DNA of 64,000 nt from Secundilactobacillus folii (GCF_009720675.1 NZ_WNJO01000002.1:1-64000); one strand, 5' to 3'; positions 52,183 through 61,242 are shown, counted from the stretch's first letter. The notes: a model not told the origin generated them from the sequence alone. Numbers and translations: made by a program.

Positions 52183-52233
52183 AAATAGACAGTGGTAAGC
52201 TTGCTGATTGGCTTTGCTCATCACTGTCTATTT
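52183..52233 (+). terminator. Terminator of hom
   Basis: AAATAGACAGTG / CACTGTCTATTT, a 12-bp perfect stem with a large loop, after three 9-bp tandem units (TTAGGTTCC) around the hom stop codon. Confidence 0.65.
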
Positions 52234-52264
52234 GCGGTCGTGGTTGAATTTTGGATTTTTTTAC

Positions 52265-52324
52265 CAGTTTGGCGCTTTGATTCTCGATTGCCGAAACGTG
52301 CTGCTCAAGGCAAGGGACTATGTG
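52265..52324 (+). repeat. Dispersed repeat, family 2, copy 2
   Basis: CCAGTTTGGCGCTTTGATTC followed by TCGATTGCCGAAACGTGCTG and CTCAAGGCAAGGGACTATGTG. The next unit repeats it 101 bp downstream. Confidence 0.7.
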
Positions 52325-52363
52325 GAAGCTAGCTCTGGCATAAATCCAGACCCGGGATTTTTG

Positions 52364-52509
52364 CCAGATTTAGCGCTTTGATTCTCGATTGCCTAAACGT
52401 GCTGCTCAAGGCAAGGACCTATGTGCAAGGCAACTTCGCCACAAATCCAAGCCCAGGATTTATGGCGAAGTTGCCTTGCACGCCGGTCCTTAACCGCCTT
52501 GCTCCGCAC
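52364..52509 (+). repeat. Dispersed repeat, family 2, copy 3, with very long hairpin
   Basis: The 5' part (52364-52424) repeats copy 2. The 3' part folds on itself: a 19-bp perfect arm pair (52423-52441 with 52463-52481), an inner AAATCC/GGATTT, and outer AAGGACC/GGTCCTT. It lies between the convergent hom and pepC genes and may end both. Confidence 0.7.
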
Positions 52510-52513
52510 TCTG

Positions 52514-53842
52514 CTACATTAACGGATCCCACGGTTTTAACTCCACTGGTTTGTGCTTTAAGATATTTTTCTGTTCTTCCGTGAGATACTTCTTATGCAC
52601 CACTACCTCATACACGAACTGATCCATCCAATCATCCGTCATCACGAAATAGCCCTTTTCGCCATTCTTTTCACCCCACGAATTTTCTACCTTCCAGCGG
52701 TTAGGTTTACCTTCCACCAAATTCACTCCCGTCAACGTCATCGCATGCGTCACTTCCGCTTCATGATACGCAAACCGATCCGCCTTACTCAAACTTAAAT
52801 CAATCCCAAACAACTCCGACTTGCGATATAACTTTGCGTCCAAGAAACCCTGCTCTCGACTCATCTGCTGCAAGACATCATTACCAAACCACACCGTTTC
52901 GCCATCCTGCAATTGGGCGATGGCCGTCCTTTTCAACTCCGCCATATCCACATTCAAAAACCGAATCTGCTTACCGCCCGCCACGTTTTCTTGACTTGCC
53001 AAACGATACAGTTCATTCAACGGTTTATCAGGAGAATTCGTCACGACAACATAATCATCAAGGTCAACATCAAATTGCTGCTGGTAGAATGCCTGCGGTG
53101 TCAATCCTGCTTCACGGTGCAGTTTTTTGTCATTGTCGCGATACTCCAAATCAAAGGTTGCCGGCGGCTCACCAAACGAATAGGCTGCCATCCGATAAAC
53201 TTCGCCAACCAGTTCGTGCCGCTTCTCATTGAGTGCATCAGCACTAGCGCCATCCGCTACCATCTGACGTAAAGCAACGGCGTCTCTGCGCATTTTTAAC
53301 GCTAAGGTCGTCGCAAATGCCATTGTGTGGTCGGTATTATAGGTTTCTGGCATGGCGTAAGCGGGCATCACACCATACTTTTGGACCAGCGCTGCGGCCA
53401 TGGCCCACTGACCACCATCGCCCCCAGCCATTTTGAGGTAAAAGGCAACTTCGCGGTCGTTAGGCCCCTTATCAGCCGTTTCAATGATGTGCTGATAAAA
53501 CATGTTTGCCCGTTCAACTTTGTCCCAAAAGAAGAGGTAGTTCTGCGATAGTTCAAAGTTTTTCACATTGTGCTGTTTTTCAAACTGATGTCGCAACGTG
53601 TTAAGTAACGAGAATTCCCAGCAACGGCCACTCTGTTTTTGATTAGTAACCGTTCCAGTGTCCACCTCAACCGAAAATTCCCGGTGAAGCCGCACTTTGG
53701 CGGCTGGATCAGTTGCCGCTGCGTTGATACCATTGGTCATGACAGCCCGACTGATCACCGCTGCATCAGGGCGCTGATTGAGCACCTGATGATACTTTTC
53801 AAAATCATGCTTAGTTAGTTCTAAAGGATCTGTATTGATCAT
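52514..53842 (-). CDS. pepC: Aminopeptidase C (C1 bleomycin-hydrolase family)
   Basis: A cytosolic cysteine aminopeptidase that helps digest imported peptides. The 442-aa length is typical. The active-site Cys (about residue 74) is in NQKQSGRCWEFSLLN, His is in VTHAMTLTGV, and Asn is in KVENSWGEKNG; all are present. The residue after CW is Glu where Met or Leu is more usual. The ATG at 53842 has GGGGGA upstream; a longer reading by 7 codons is rejected. Confidence 0.92.
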   Translation of the reverse strand: MINTDPLELTKHDFEKYHQVLNQRPDAAVISRAVMTNGINAAATDPAAKVRLHREFSVEVDTGTVTNQKQSGRCWEFSLLNTLRHQFEKQHNVKNFELSQNYLFFWDKVERANMFYQHIIETADKGPNDREVAFYLKMAGGDGGQWAMAAALVQKYGVMPAYAMPETYNTDHTMAFATTLALKMRRDAVALRQMVADGASADALNEKRHELVGEVYRMAAYSFGEPPATFDLEYRDNDKKLHREAGLTPQAFYQQQFDVDLDDYVVVTNSPDKPLNELYRLASQENVAGGKQIRFLNVDMAELKRTAIAQLQDGETVWFGNDVLQQMSREQGFLDAKLYRKSELFGIDLSLSKADRFAYHEAEVTHAMTLTGVNLVEGKPNRWKVENSWGEKNGEKGYFVMTDDWMDQFVYEVVVHKKYLTEEQKNILKHKPVELKPWDPLM

Positions 53843-53906
53843 ACCAATGTCCCCCTGTTTCATTTTTAAATTTACCGTTCATTCTACTGCATTTAACCGA
53901 GATTCG

Positions 53907-55079
53907 CTATTCAACGTTTCGGTGCGAGAGTAACGTCGCAACCAAACTGTACAAAAATATTAAACCGGCCATTGGCGCGTAACTCGCCGAGCCAAAAAGC
54001 CCAACTAACGGTGATGAAATCCCGCCAAAGGCATTTTGCGATAGCCCGACCAAAGCTGATGCACTGCCGGCGTTTTTCGGTGTCTGGTTCATGATGATCG
54101 AGGTGGTCAGCGTTAAGAGTAGGCCAATGCAAAGGACCAAGATCCACAGCAAGCCCGCGACGGCAAGTAATGAAAAATGCAGTACTGACCCAATCAAAAG
54201 CACCAGACTGTCCGCAATCACGCAGGCTAGCCCAACTTTAACCTGCTTGTATTCAGAACAGTGATTTAATCGGCTCGGCAAAGCACTACCAATCACTATG
54301 CCAAGGCCGTTTAGCGCGTACACAAGGCCAAAACTCTGCGCCGACATATGAAATAATTGCTGGTAAATAAACGTTGATGCTGAGATATAGCTGAACAAGC
54401 AGCCATACACCACACCAGTAATAATAATATTACGCAAGAACCCGGGCATTTTGACAAGGCTCCCAAACGATTTAAAAGTGACAAAGAGGGGTCCTGTCAG
54501 TCGCTTATCAACTTTCAGCGTTTCAGGAATACCAACGATGATCAGCCCTGCCAAAATGACTCCAATAATACCAAGTAGAATAAAGACGCCTTGCCAGGGG
54601 ACGTACTGAATCATGTAGCCACCAAGAATGGGGGCAATAATCGGAAAAACGCCGTTCACTGCATTCAATATTGCGTAAAAATTAGTCAGTGCGTGACCAC
54701 TAAAAAGGTCGCGAGCCACAGCCCGTGACAGTACCTGACCACTAGCACCGGCTAGACCTTGAATAAACCTCAAAATAATCAGCATGGCAATGGAGTTGGT
54801 CCAGGCAATCAGAAACGACGCCAGGCCAAACACCAAAAAGCCGATCATCAACGGCCGTTTGCGCCCGAAATGGTCACTTAGTGGGCCAAAAATCAGCTGA
54901 CCAGCAGCCAAGCCCAACAGGCAGGCTGTCAAACTAAGCTGGATCAGAGAAGCTGACGTGTGAAACTGCCTCATCATCTGCGGTAATGCTGGTAAATACA
55001 GGTCAATAGAAAGCGGTCCAGTGGCGCTTAGTGTTCCTAAAATCAGGATAAAACGAAGTCGATGTTGCCTTTCAGACAT
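53907..55079 (-). CDS. Bcr/CflA family MFS drug efflux protein
   Basis: A 390-aa 12-TM transporter exporting drugs or other small molecules with proton antiport. Family motifs are LGTLSATGPLSIDLYLPALP in TM1 and GQLIFGPLSDHFGRKRPL between TM2 and TM3, with ARFIQGLAGASGQ-like LRFIQGLAGASGQVLSRAV in TM4. The ATG at 55079 follows AAAGGACG; a longer reading by 13 codons lacks a site. It is divergent from lepB. Confidence 0.92.
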   Translation of the reverse strand: MSERQHRLRFILILGTLSATGPLSIDLYLPALPQMMRQFHTSASLIQLSLTACLLGLAAGQLIFGPLSDHFGRKRPLMIGFLVFGLASFLIAWTNSIAMLIILRFIQGLAGASGQVLSRAVARDLFSGHALTNFYAILNAVNGVFPIIAPILGGYMIQYVPWQGVFILLGIIGVILAGLIIVGIPETLKVDKRLTGPLFVTFKSFGSLVKMPGFLRNIIITGVVYGCLFSYISASTFIYQQLFHMSAQSFGLVYALNGLGIVIGSALPSRLNHCSEYKQVKVGLACVIADSLVLLIGSVLHFSLLAVAGLLWILVLCIGLLLTLTTSIIMNQTPKNAGSASALVGLSQNAFGGISSPLVGLFGSASYAPMAGLIFLYSLVATLLSHRNVE

Positions 55080-55238
55080 ATCTTGTGTCGTCCTTTCTAA
55101 AGTACTCATACATATCATGATACGGAAATTTCAAATAATTACTAGTGAAACAAATTTAACAGTCAGTTAACAATTGTGAAACATCGGCTTCAATTGTTGC
55201 CACGGATAGGTTAAAGAGAGTAATATGAGGTGTATTTA

Positions 55239-55430
55239 ATGCGCATCACTATCTTGGGTTGCAGCGATTCGCGAACCCAGCTTGGAAGGGAAATTAAAGG
55301 CTGTGAAATTCTTCAAGGAAATTATCGTGCCAGTAGCGATCGGACTCGTACTGGCATTTCTATTAAAAGCGTTTGTGCTATCACCGGTTCGCGTGGACGG
55401 ACCGTCAATGGAACCCAATTTAACCAATAA
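55239..55430 (+). other. Possible upstream ORF overlapping lepB
   Basis: A 63-codon frame with the best ribosome-binding site in the area (GAGGTG, 6-7 nt before the ATG at 55239; product starts MRITILGCSDSRTQ) overlaps the lepB start in another frame. It may be a leader that couples translation, or chance. Confidence 0.3.
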
Positions 55431-55884
55431 TGAGCGGGTCTGGATGTTTAAACAGGCTAAGATCAAACACCTGAGCGTAATCGTTTTTGACGCCCATGGT
55501 GAAGATCCAGAGGCCTCAGCTGGTACCGATTACGTCAAACGGGTTATCGGTCTGCCAGGCGACACTGTCTCTTTCGTCAACAACAAGCTATACGTTAACG
55601 ATAAGGTGGTTAATCAAAGTTTCATTAGCAACAGTGAGGCCACCAGCGGAACTGGCTCTCGTAACTGGACGCTGCAGTCTTTGGCTAAGCAATACGGCTG
55701 GGGCAAGCACGTGACGGTTGTGCCAAAGGGTAAGTACTTTGTCTTGGGCGACCACCGAAGCGTTTCTAATGATAGCCGTTATTGGGGATTCGTTAAGAAA
55801 AGCAAGATTGCAGGCGTGGTTAAAGTGCCGTTCTGGACTGGGACAAAGACGCAACGCGCAAACGTTAATCAGTTGGGTTATTAA
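55303..55884 (+). CDS. lepB: Signal peptidase I
   Basis: Cleaves signal peptides outside the membrane. In the 193-aa product TM/anchor spans residues 5-25, the catalytic Ser is about residue 35 in VDGPSMEPNL, and Lys about residue 79 in DYVKRVIGLPGD; the GDHR..SNDSR box is present (GDHRSVSNDSR). No ATG lies in frame; GTG at 55303 (AAGG close upstream) or TTG at 55282 are the possible starts. The upstream ORF at 55239 may feed translation. Ends at repeat copy C. Confidence 0.9.
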   Translation: MKFFKEIIVPVAIGLVLAFLLKAFVLSPVRVDGPSMEPNLTNNERVWMFKQAKIKHLSVIVFDAHGEDPEASAGTDYVKRVIGLPGDTVSFVNNKLYVNDKVVNQSFISNSEATSGTGSRNWTLQSLAKQYGWGKHVTVVPKGKYFVLGDHRSVSNDSRYWGFVKKSKIAGVVKVPFWTGTKTQRANVNQLGY

Positions 55885-55897
55885 AAATGCACAGTAG

Positions 55898-55973
55898 GTA
55901 AATAGCGTCGTAGATTCCAACCAAGAATCTACGACGCTATTTACTTACTTTTTGGGACCTAACCGAGTTTTGT
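55898..55973 (+). repeat. Dispersed palindromic repeat, family 1, copy C
   Basis: A 20-bp perfect hairpin (55898-55917 with 55925-55944, loop 7 nt) followed by the family tail TTTTGGGACCTAACCGAG+TTTTGT. It ends the lepB transcript. Confidence 0.75.
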
Positions 55974-56011
55974 CAGAGCCACTTTTATCTGCATTTTAAA
56001 TTCCATTGTTA

Positions 56012-56215
56012 CTAGCTGCGATCCTGATCCCTTTTCATTTGATTAGAAACCTTGGCAGCTTGATGGCGCTGACGATCCATACTGCGCTGTTTTGACTTGA
56101 TATATTCAGTAAAAAATTCCCCATAGTCAAGCTCGTGGCTGTTAACGCTGTCCGCTGAAACAAAGTGGTGCGAACTGCTATGCCCGCTGCTATTTTGACC
56201 AAACCAATGTGCCAT
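56012..56215 (-). CDS. Small hydrophilic hypothetical protein, 67 aa
   Basis: The product (MAHWFGQNSSGHSSSHHFVS...) is Ser/His-rich at the start and basic, Gln/Arg-rich at the end, with no TM helix. The ATG at 56215 has a strong GGAGGAGGG upstream, which supports a real gene. No family recognised. Confidence 0.6.
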   Translation of the reverse strand: MAHWFGQNSSGHSSSHHFVSADSVNSHELDYGEFFTEYIKSKQRSMDRQRHQAAKVSNQMKRDQDRS

Positions 56216-56377
56216 TACCGTGCCCTCCTCCAAGTAATGAGAATCTATCTAAGCGTATGATAACAGATTGCTGGATACGGAACAAGACGGTTAATGACCA
56301 GTGAGTATGATTATTCTACCGTGTTATCGCCATCTTGTTCCATACACTTAGTCGATGTGCGCTTTAGAGCGAATTCA

Positions 56378-56424
56378 AATACAGCCGCAAACTCCAAAAT
56401 AGCTTGGAGTCTGCGGCTGTATTT
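56378..56424 (-). terminator. Terminator of pox
   Basis: AAATACAGCCGCA.ACTCCA / TGGAGT.TGCGGCTGTATTT, a ~19-bp stem with a 7-nt loop. Confidence 0.7.
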
Positions 56425-56451
56425 GCCATCCCTAATCAGTAGTTATATCGC

Positions 56452-58212
56452 TTACTTTTCATCGCCCTGGGCGCGGAGTAATTCACCTAATGAAGGCTGC
56501 GTCTTTGGATCAATGTGGTACTTCTCTGAGTAAGCTTTCACAGCGTCAGCACCATAGAGCTTTTCATCAAGTGGCATAAAGGCCGTGGCAATCGGGTCAT
56601 CCGGCTTGATATAAGCATTGATAACGATTGGCTTCTTGTTGCCGTTAGCTTGAAGGTCCTTAACCTTGTCAAATACCTCTTTGAGGTCCGCCTTCGTCCG
56701 AACGGTAAAGCCAATTCCGCCGAGTCCTTCTGCGACCTTCGCCCAGTCAGCATCGGTCAAATCAACGCCGTAGAAATGCTGCTTGCTTTCAGCTTGCTCG
56801 TAGTAAATGAAGCCAAAGCGACTGTTTGAAAAGACCACGTTGATAACTGGTAATTCGTAACGAGCTTCCGTAATAATGTCAGGAGCAACCATTGCAAAAC
56901 CACCGTCACCAGACAGTGACCATGCCTGGGCATCAGGGACACTGAGCGCGCCAGCTAAGCCGCCAGGAAGACCGAAGCCCATAGTCGCAAATAGACCAGA
57001 AATCGCAAAGCGCTGGTTCTTGTTCATTGGTAACCCACGGACGCCCCATTCAGAAACGTTCCCGGTGTCAACGGCATAGGTATCATTTGGACCAGCTAAT
57101 TCAGCGATCTTCTTGGTCACCGCCTCGGGATTCAAGCCCTTACTGTCATCTTCAGCCTGTTCATCCAGCCACTTGTCCCAGTTAGCCTTGTTTTGCTGAT
57201 TAGCTTTCAGCCAAGTGTCTGCCGGACGGGTCTCACCGGTGGTAATCATATCTTTCAAGTAGCTCTTAGCATCTGCAATCACGGCATAGTCAACGTCGAC
57301 CGTCTTGCCGATGTCAAATGGGTTCGTGTTAACTTGGATGATCTTCAGGTCCTTTGGCCAGAAGTTCGCAAATGGAAATTCTGAAGCTAAGAACAAGATC
57401 AGATCAGCATGTTGCAGGGCTTCGAAACCAGATTTAGCACCCAGACGACCAAATGTACCGATAAAGTTCGGGTGGTCAGTGGCAATAACTCCGGTTGCTG
57501 GGACTGTGTTCATCACTGGAATGTTGAATTGCTCAGAGAACTTCGTCAGTTCATCTCGGGCACCCAATAAACCGCGCCCAGCATAAATCAATGGGTGCTT
57601 AGCGTCTTTAATCATTTGAATGCTATCAGAGATCGCTTTAGGGTTAACCGTTTGTGAATAACTGTTGGTCACGACTTTAGGCGTCTTTGATGGTTCATAA
57701 TCAATTTCTTTAGTTGTTAGATCTTCAGGAAGGATAACGACAGCCACACCGCTTTGACGATAAGCCTCACGGATGGCCTCGTTGATGACATATGGAATCT
57801 GTTCCGCAGTCGTAACGGTCCGGTTATAAACTGAAACATCAGAAAACATTGGTGTTTCGTCCATTTCTTGGAAGAAATTAGTGTTCATCACCGGCTGAGC
57901 GACTTGACCAACGATGGCAAGTACTGGTACATGGTCCATCTTGGCATCATAAAGGCCGTTGAACAGGTGGGTGGCGCCAGGACCAGCTGACCCAAAGGCC
58001 ACCCCGATCTTGCCAGTAAATTTGGCATCAGCAGAAGCAGCAATCGCGCCGACTTCCTCGTGGCGAACCTGAATATATTTCACCTTATCTTGTTCCAAAT
58101 ACAGTCCTTCAACTGTATGGTTGATTGAGCCCCCAGGAATTCCATAAATATGGTCGACGTCCCAATCTTCCAAAACCTTAACTAATGCTTGTCCTGCCAT
58201 CATTTTTGTCAT
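56452..58212 (-). CDS. pox: Pyruvate oxidase (phosphate-dependent, H2O2 and acetyl phosphate forming)
   Basis: A ThDP/FAD enzyme converting pyruvate, phosphate and O2 to acetyl phosphate, CO2 and H2O2. The 586-aa product shows the Pyr domain with catalytic Glu in VRHEEVGAIAASADAKFTG, the FAD domain (about 185-345), and the PP domain with the ThDP motif SGDGGFAM...NVVFSNSRFGFI. All are intact. The ATG at 58212 follows GAGGAG at 10 nt; a second Met is three codons later. A cre-like site at 58345 suggests CcpA repression. Acetoin reductase follows the same theme of pyruvate overflow. Confidence 0.93.
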   Translation of the reverse strand: MTKMMAGQALVKVLEDWDVDHIYGIPGGSINHTVEGLYLEQDKVKYIQVRHEEVGAIAASADAKFTGKIGVAFGSAGPGATHLFNGLYDAKMDHVPVLAIVGQVAQPVMNTNFFQEMDETPMFSDVSVYNRTVTTAEQIPYVINEAIREAYRQSGVAVVILPEDLTTKEIDYEPSKTPKVVTNSYSQTVNPKAISDSIQMIKDAKHPLIYAGRGLLGARDELTKFSEQFNIPVMNTVPATGVIATDHPNFIGTFGRLGAKSGFEALQHADLILFLASEFPFANFWPKDLKIIQVNTNPFDIGKTVDVDYAVIADAKSYLKDMITTGETRPADTWLKANQQNKANWDKWLDEQAEDDSKGLNPEAVTKKIAELAGPNDTYAVDTGNVSEWGVRGLPMNKNQRFAISGLFATMGFGLPGGLAGALSVPDAQAWSLSGDGGFAMVAPDIITEARYELPVINVVFSNSRFGFIYYEQAESKQHFYGVDLTDADWAKVAEGLGGIGFTVRTKADLKEVFDKVKDLQANGNKKPIVINAYIKPDDPIATAFMPLDEKLYGADAVKAYSEKYHIDPKTQPSLGELLRAQGDEK

Positions 58213-58344
58213 CTTAATCGCACTCCTCATCAGTAATAGTAAAATTAATAACTATAAAAACTTGCCTAACGATGAATAGTATAGGAGCATCATTTTGAAA
58301 TGTCACGCAAAGATACTTACTTTTTGTAAGTTAATTATTTCACA

Positions 58345-58358
58345 TGAATTCGCTTTCA
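58345..58358. promoter_or_regulatory. cre-like site upstream of pox
   Basis: TGAAAGCGAATTCA on the minus strand matches the CcpA consensus TGWAARCGYTWNCW at 12 of 14 positions, about 130 bp before the pox start. Confidence 0.45.
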
Positions 58359-58609
58359 TTTACCAGCCTAAAATCGCTTGTTAAAGGCGTAGCTAATTTC
58401 AATATATGACATTCGATTTACTGGCTTGAAAGTCAATTTTAGGCTTTAGAATTCAAATAAATCGTCTGTGAAAGGGGTTTGTGGGTTTATGGATTTTTGA
58501 ATCTTAGACGGCAAAAGGTAATGGTACAACGTAGCTGGAACCGTTCATGATATTCGGCAAAAACTAATATTTTAATATTAGGAGAAGCCAAAAAGGATCA
58601 CCACAGATT

Positions 58610-58704
58610 TTGAACTTCACGGATTTAGTGTTATATTAAATTTAATCGTAATTTATCAAGCAGCAAGCGGCCATGAACCTGCACGGGTTCATGGCCTTTT
58701 GCTT
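58610..58704 (+). ncRNA. Possible short hairpin transcript
   Basis: TTGAAC (58610), 16-nt spacer, TATATT (58632), then a hairpin GGCCATGAACC / GGTTCATGGCC (58669-58696) and TTTT. The transcript would be about 60 nt. It may be a terminator with a chance promoter. Confidence 0.3.
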
Positions 58705-58772
58705 TACCTTAGCTATTCAACCTTGAAGAGAAGTTATTTCATCACACCCTCGGTCCACGGTCAGATCGGATA

Positions 58773-58788
58773 TGTTTCACATGAAACA
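58773..58788. other. parS-like chromosome-segregation site 2
   Basis: TGTTTCACATGAAACA differs from the perfect site at 14951 by one central base (A for G). It is intergenic and nearer to the mnmEG side of the window. Confidence 0.7.
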
Positions 58789-58826
58789 TTTACAAGCTCA
58801 TTTAAAGATTTTTGTTTAAAAAAAGA

Positions 58827-58854
58827 AAACCGCAGTGAGCATGCCACCGCGGTT
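58827..58854 (-). terminator. Terminator of acetoin reductase gene
   Basis: AACCGC.GTG / CAC.GCGGTT on the minus strand, followed by TTCTTTTTTT. Confidence 0.7.
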
Positions 58855-58941
58855 GATTCGTTGCTATTTAGTTTGATAAGGTCATTGGTCCATTATAAAC
58901 TGTAAAATTTCCAATATAATGATGCGCTCCGGCTTCCTACC

Positions 58942-59703
58942 CTATGCGTATTGAATACCACCGTCAACCATGATCGATTGGCCAGTAATGTAATCAGATT
59001 TGTGATCAGCTAAGAACGATACCAAGTTGGCTACGTCGGCTGGCTGTTCACCACGGCCTAATGCAATACCGTCAATGTACTTCTGAAGTGTTGCACCTGA
59101 TGGTACGTTATAGATCTTAGCCATTTCAGCATCGATTTGATCCCACATTGGTGTCAAAACGATCCCTGGGCAGTACGCGTTGACCGTAATCTTATCCTTG
59201 GCTAACTCTTTAGCAGCGGCTTGCGTTAAGCCGCGAACTGCGAATTTGGTAGCTGAGTAGATACCCAGTAATTCAAAACCTTCGTGGCCGGCAATGGAAC
59301 AGGCATTGATGATCTTACCACCGTTCCCCTGTTTCTGAAATTGCTTAGCAGCAGCTTGAATCCCGTAAATATCGCCCTTGACATTAACATTGAAAATTTG
59401 GTCGACGTCTTTTTCTTCAGCGTCGATCACAGCACCGATCTTTGCAATGCCGGCATTGTTAACCATGACGTCTAATTGACCGAAGTCTGAAACAACTGAA
59501 TTAACTAAATCAAATACGCTTTGACGATCTGAAACATCAACGTAGTAACCCTTTGCACCATTACCAATTTCTGCAGCAACTTTTTCAGCATTGTCCTGCT
59601 TTAAATCCGCTACAGCAACCGTTAAACCGTCTGAAGCTAATTGCTTAGCAATTCCTTCACCGATTCCTTGACCCCCACCAGTAACAATCGCAATTCGTGC
59701 CAT
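58942..59703 (-). CDS. butA: Diacetyl/acetoin reductase (SDR family)
   Basis: NADH-dependent reduction of diacetyl to acetoin and on to 2,3-butanediol. The 253-aa product has [12 protein letters not shown] at the N-terminus, NNAGIAKIG, the catalytic Ser (SIAGHEG), and YSATKFA, and ends VDGGIQYA. The [11 protein letters not shown] and [20 protein letters not shown] regions are typical of the (S)-acetoin-forming enzyme. The ATG is behind AAGGAGG. It complements pyruvate oxidase in pyruvate disposal. Confidence 0.92.
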   Translation of the reverse strand: MARIAIVTGGGQGIGEGIAKQLASDGLTVAVADLKQDNAEKVAAEIGNGAKGYYVDVSDRQSVFDLVNSVVSDFGQLDVMVNNAGIAKIGAVIDAEEKDVDQIFNVNVKGDIYGIQAAAKQFQKQGNGGKIINACSIAGHEGFELLGIYSATKFAVRGLTQAAAKELAKDKITVNAYCPGIVLTPMWDQIDAEMAKIYNVPSGATLQKYIDGIALGRGEQPADVANLVSFLADHKSDYITGQSIMVDGGIQYA

Positions 59704-60091
59704 AATATTGCCTCCTTATACTTGGTTAAACAACATGTTACCGTTTACATTAAATCATTTTCAAATCTTGATAACAAGCAATTACATCAACTTCAAACAT
59801 ATTTTTTGATTCGTCAGATATGGCCCAGTCCATTCTAGAAATTAAGAGTCAAAAAATAGGGTCATATAACTTTTATCGATAGAAATATTACTAGAAATTA
59901 TTTATCAAAAAGAAAAGCCTATATGCCGAAAAAAACATTCCACAAGGCTTGTAATAACACCAATTTACCAGTAAACAGAGCCCCTAAAAAAACTCCAGGA
60001 AAATGCTACTTTCAAATCACTTTGCCTGGAGTTCATTTATTTAGAACAGTTTTCGCATTTTTAATAAAATGATCTAATGAGAATGATTATT
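59704..60091. other. Intergenic region with a terminator
   Basis: About 390 bp, AT-rich. It holds the butA promoter region, a weak AAGCCT/AGGCTT inverted repeat (about 59909-59950), and the terminator at 59986-60033. No gene seen. Confidence 0.4.
59986..60033 (-). terminator. Terminator of the HesB-like gene
   Basis: AACTCCAGG / CCTGGAGTT followed by seven T on the minus strand. Confidence 0.75.
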
Positions 60092-60448
60092 TCATTTTCG
60101 TTCGTCAACAATTTCAACGTTTTGGTCAATTTCTTCACTGTTATCCGAGAGAATCAGTGTTTGATACTTCGGCTGTAATTTCAAATTCATCTGGTCAGCC
60201 AAAAACCGGCTGGAATAAGATTTGATATACATCGGTTGGAAATTCGTCTCGATCTCTTCATCATAATCGTCAAAGGGTTGATCATCGTTGATCAGTACGA
60301 TTTGAAATGAAACCTGCAGGGCAACTAAACCATGATGAGAATATGGGCCTACACCGTCATCATAGCTTAAAAGCAGTCGAGTATGGTCATTCAAGTGCGG
60401 CTTAATTTTAGCAATCGCCTCAGGTGAAATTTCAAGGTGTTTTGTCAT
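60092..60448 (-). CDS. HesB/IscA-like (iron-sulfur cluster biosynthesis family) protein
   Basis: A 118-aa protein of the Firmicute FeS_syn-like group: LEISPEAIAKIKPHLN at the start, RLLLSYDDGVGPYS, then PMYIKSYSSRFLADQMNLKLQPKYQTLILSDNSEEIDQNVEI. The Cys residues of true A-type carriers are absent, so cluster binding is doubtful. The ATG at 60448 lies 9 nt behind AGAGG; an ATG three codons upstream abuts the site. Monocistronic. Confidence 0.8.
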   Translation of the reverse strand: MTKHLEISPEAIAKIKPHLNDHTRLLLSYDDGVGPYSHHGLVALQVSFQIVLINDDQPFDDYDEEIETNFQPMYIKSYSSRFLADQMNLKLQPKYQTLILSDNSEEIDQNVEIVDERK

Positions 60449-60610
60449 CCCTATCATCCTCTTTCGTCTTATTTTGAGTACATTATGCGGGGATTAGATA
60501 CAAATTACAATTAAAATGGTTCGAAATATCGCAACATTTGAAACCGCTTTAAATCCCTGTGTAATTATATGTTAGAATAATCTTAACGATTAAATATTGG
60601 AGGTCTCAGC

Positions 60611-61114
60611 ATGAGCGAACGTCAACTAACTTGTCACGATACACTATCCATCACTAACCACCGGGTATTCAGTTCTGATCTGAATGAACACGATACGGTC
60701 TTTGGTGGACGCATTCTTTCCATGGTCGATGACACCAGCTCAATTGCGGCTTCCCGCGCGGTGCGTCAAGTGCAAGTCACAGCTACGATGGATCACATGA
60801 ACTTTATTGCGCCGTTTGCGATGCAGGATGCCATGGTGATCGAATCCTACGTCACCGGAACAAGCCATCGCTCCCTGGAAGTCTTTGTGAAGGGGTTGGG
60901 TGAGCATTTATTGACTGGTGAACGGTTTGTCGGTTTTACCTGCTTTGTTACCTTTGTTGTCCTGGCTAACCCAGCTAATCCGGCGTTGCCAAAAATCATC
61001 CCAGAAACTGATGAAGAAAAATTCATCTGCAGTGGATATGCCGATCGCATTGCTCAGCGAAAACTGGATCGGGATTATCAAAAACAATTATCAAAACATT
61101 TGAACCTTGACTAA
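60611..61114 (+). CDS. Acyl-CoA thioesterase (hotdog fold, YciA/BACH type)
   Basis: Hydrolyses acyl-CoA to free acid and CoA in the cytosol. In the 167-aa product the hotdog signature is DLNEHDTVFGGRILSMVDDTSSIAASR (residues about 22-48) with catalytic Asn and Asp/His, then DHMNFIAPFAMQDAMVIESYV. The ATG lies 6 nt behind GGAGG. Ends at a long terminator stem. Confidence 0.88.
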   Translation: MSERQLTCHDTLSITNHRVFSSDLNEHDTVFGGRILSMVDDTSSIAASRAVRQVQVTATMDHMNFIAPFAMQDAMVIESYVTGTSHRSLEVFVKGLGEHLLTGERFVGFTCFVTFVVLANPANPALPKIIPETDEEKFICSGYADRIAQRKLDRDYQKQLSKHLNLD

Positions 61115-61176
61115 AACACCCAAGGATTGTAAAAGGGATCCAGCCGTACTAAAACTCGACTGATCACCCAAAACTT

Positions 61177-61242
61177 AAAAAGCCCAAAGAACCTCGCTAA
61201 CTCATCTTTCAAAGATCAGTCAGCGAGGTTCTTTAGGCTTTT
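61177..61242. terminator. Bidirectional terminator
   Basis: AAAGCC.AAAGAACCTCGCT / AGCGAGGTTCTTT.GGCTTTT between the thioesterase and mnmG. This is the only clear terminator structure downstream of mnmG. Confidence 0.8.

Larger units (their letters stand above)
58213..58941. other. 729-bp regulatory intergenic region
   Basis: It holds the pox promoter region with a cre-like site, a short hairpin transcript (58610-58700), a parS-like site, and the terminator of the acetoin reductase gene. No protein gene is convincing. Confidence 0.5.

Noticed and set aside
58699-58905. 68-codon frame across the parS-like site
   Set aside because: Starts inside a terminator stem, no ribosome-binding site, crosses parS and another terminator.
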